Below, piece after piece: positions 63,709 through 64,000 of a stretch of DNA of 64,000 nucleotides (the stretch's first letter is position 1; each line of letters starts with the position of its first letter). The position numbers were made by a program, and so were the translations under genes. The DNA is from Cellulophaga baltica (GTDB taxonomy: Bacteria > Bacteroidota > Bacteroidia > Flavobacteriales > Flavobacteriaceae): positions 125,701 through 189,700 of the forward strand of contig NZ_FNBD01000001.1 in assembly GCF_900102165.1 (NCBI RefSeq). The letters are read 5' to 3'. The notes under the pieces are model-generated. The model saw nothing but the letters and a program-made list of their open reading frames with translations, was not told the DNA's origin and made no database searches.

Positions 63709-64000
63709 TTAAAAGAATCTTGGTGTATCTATCTGTTTTGGTTTGCCTTTGGTATTCCCATTATTTTTATTCTTTGCATCACCACCTCTTCCAAAGAAGA
63801 ATTTAAGAACTACTTCATGTGACCCGTCATTATAGTTAGAAAAACCATTTACAGAGTAATCATAAGAATACCCTACATACATACTATTGGACAGCTGCAC
63901 TCCAGCTAAACCACTCACTGCATTATCAAACCTGTAGGCAGCTCCTAAGGTTACAACATCACTAATTAAGAAATTAGTAGAAATATTCGCATTTAACGGC
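63709..64000 (-). CDS. PorP/SprF-family type IX secretion membrane protein, 5' end beyond the right edge
   Basis: Only the C-terminal 96 codons are in the window. The frame reads ISDVVTLGAAYRFDNAVSGL, then GVQLSNSMYVGYSYDYSV and HEVVLKFFFGRGG, the typical strand pattern of PorP/SprF proteins, with a basic tail (KNKNNGNTKGKPKQ). The methionine-like GTG at 63918 is internal. PorP/SprF outer-membrane proteins serve T9SS-dependent surface attachment of proteins with type B C-terminal domains. A partner substrate gene may lie just upstream. Confidence 0.88.
   Translation of the reverse strand, partial: PLNANISTNFLISDVVTLGAAYRFDNAVSGLAGVQLSNSMYVGYSYDYSVNGFSNYNDGSHEVVLKFFFGRGGDAKNKNNGNTKGKPKQIDTPRFF

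Noticed and set aside
1-64000. CRISPR arrays, insertion sequences, rRNA or defence islands
   Set aside because: I saw no regularly spaced repeats, transposase motifs, rRNA segments or restriction/toxin-type gene clusters.

Overview
This window looks like a chromosomal segment from a marine-type Flavobacteriaceae (Bacteroidota); I cannot name the genus. The evidence is the low G+C content, A-rich ribosome-binding regions, TAnnTTTG promoter elements, many signal peptides ending in AQ or SQ, and families typical of this group: GLPGLI, DUF5686, DUF6089, PorP/SprF, CarboxypepD_reg-like outer-membrane proteins, and a homoserine acetyltransferase/aspartokinase/homoserine dehydrogenase fusion. I see no prophage, insertion sequence, CRISPR array, rRNA or plasmid-like region. 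It reads as core genome.

Region 1-6300 is a methionine/SAM block on the minus strand: a MetX-aspartokinase-homoserine dehydrogenase fusion (cut by the left edge), metY and metK. A SAM-I (S-box) riboswitch precedes metY, and a SAM-II-like aptamer precedes metK 1.5 kb away. Region 6300-18700 holds an outer-membrane barrel/GLPGLI pair, a deoxynucleoside kinase, an App1-type phosphatase, a membrane pyrophosphatase next to a soluble pyrophosphatase, a DUF5686 barrel protein and pdhB. Region 18700-28500 holds etfBA behind a perfect 28-bp palindrome, a bifunctional-nuclease family protein, a nucleoside transporter, thyA, two exported TonB-C-domain proteins, a small glycogen-binding-like domain protein, a class-V aminotransferase, folA and murI.

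Region 28500-35900 is an envelope-biogenesis cluster on the minus strand: CBS protein, nadK, a DUF6089 protein, uppS, bamA and two ompH/skp paralogues. Region 35900-41450 carries pdxJ, an esterase, a small membrane protein and tig-clpP-clpX. Region 41450-54500 includes a GH3-family protein, a DUF2797 protein, an AsmA-family protein, a queuosine-precursor transporter, sppA, a folK-deoxynucleoside kinase fusion, a SpoU-type RNA methyltransferase and mutS. Two tRNA genes (Gly-GCC, Leu-UAA) follow. The right part holds two PAP2 phosphatases, a rimK/aspartoacylase-like pair, an S41 peptidase lipoprotein, a SanA-like protein, and an OmpA-family protein beside a PorP/SprF protein cut by the right edge, which points to type IX secretion or gliding.

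Functionally, nucleotide and folate metabolism is unusually well represented (two dNK domains, NupC, ThyA, FolA, FolK), as is the outer-membrane assembly route (UppS, BamA, OmpH, MurI, AsmA). The most noteworthy items are the two SAM riboswitch classes guarding adjacent steps of one pathway, the trifunctional MetX-AK-HSD fusion under SAM-I control, the etfBA operator palindrome, and the FolK-dNK fusion. I found no clear new multi-gene system. Start codons were moved to the first plausible ATG where an upstream alternative start looked artificial; three genes (folA, bamA, mutS) appear to use TTG.
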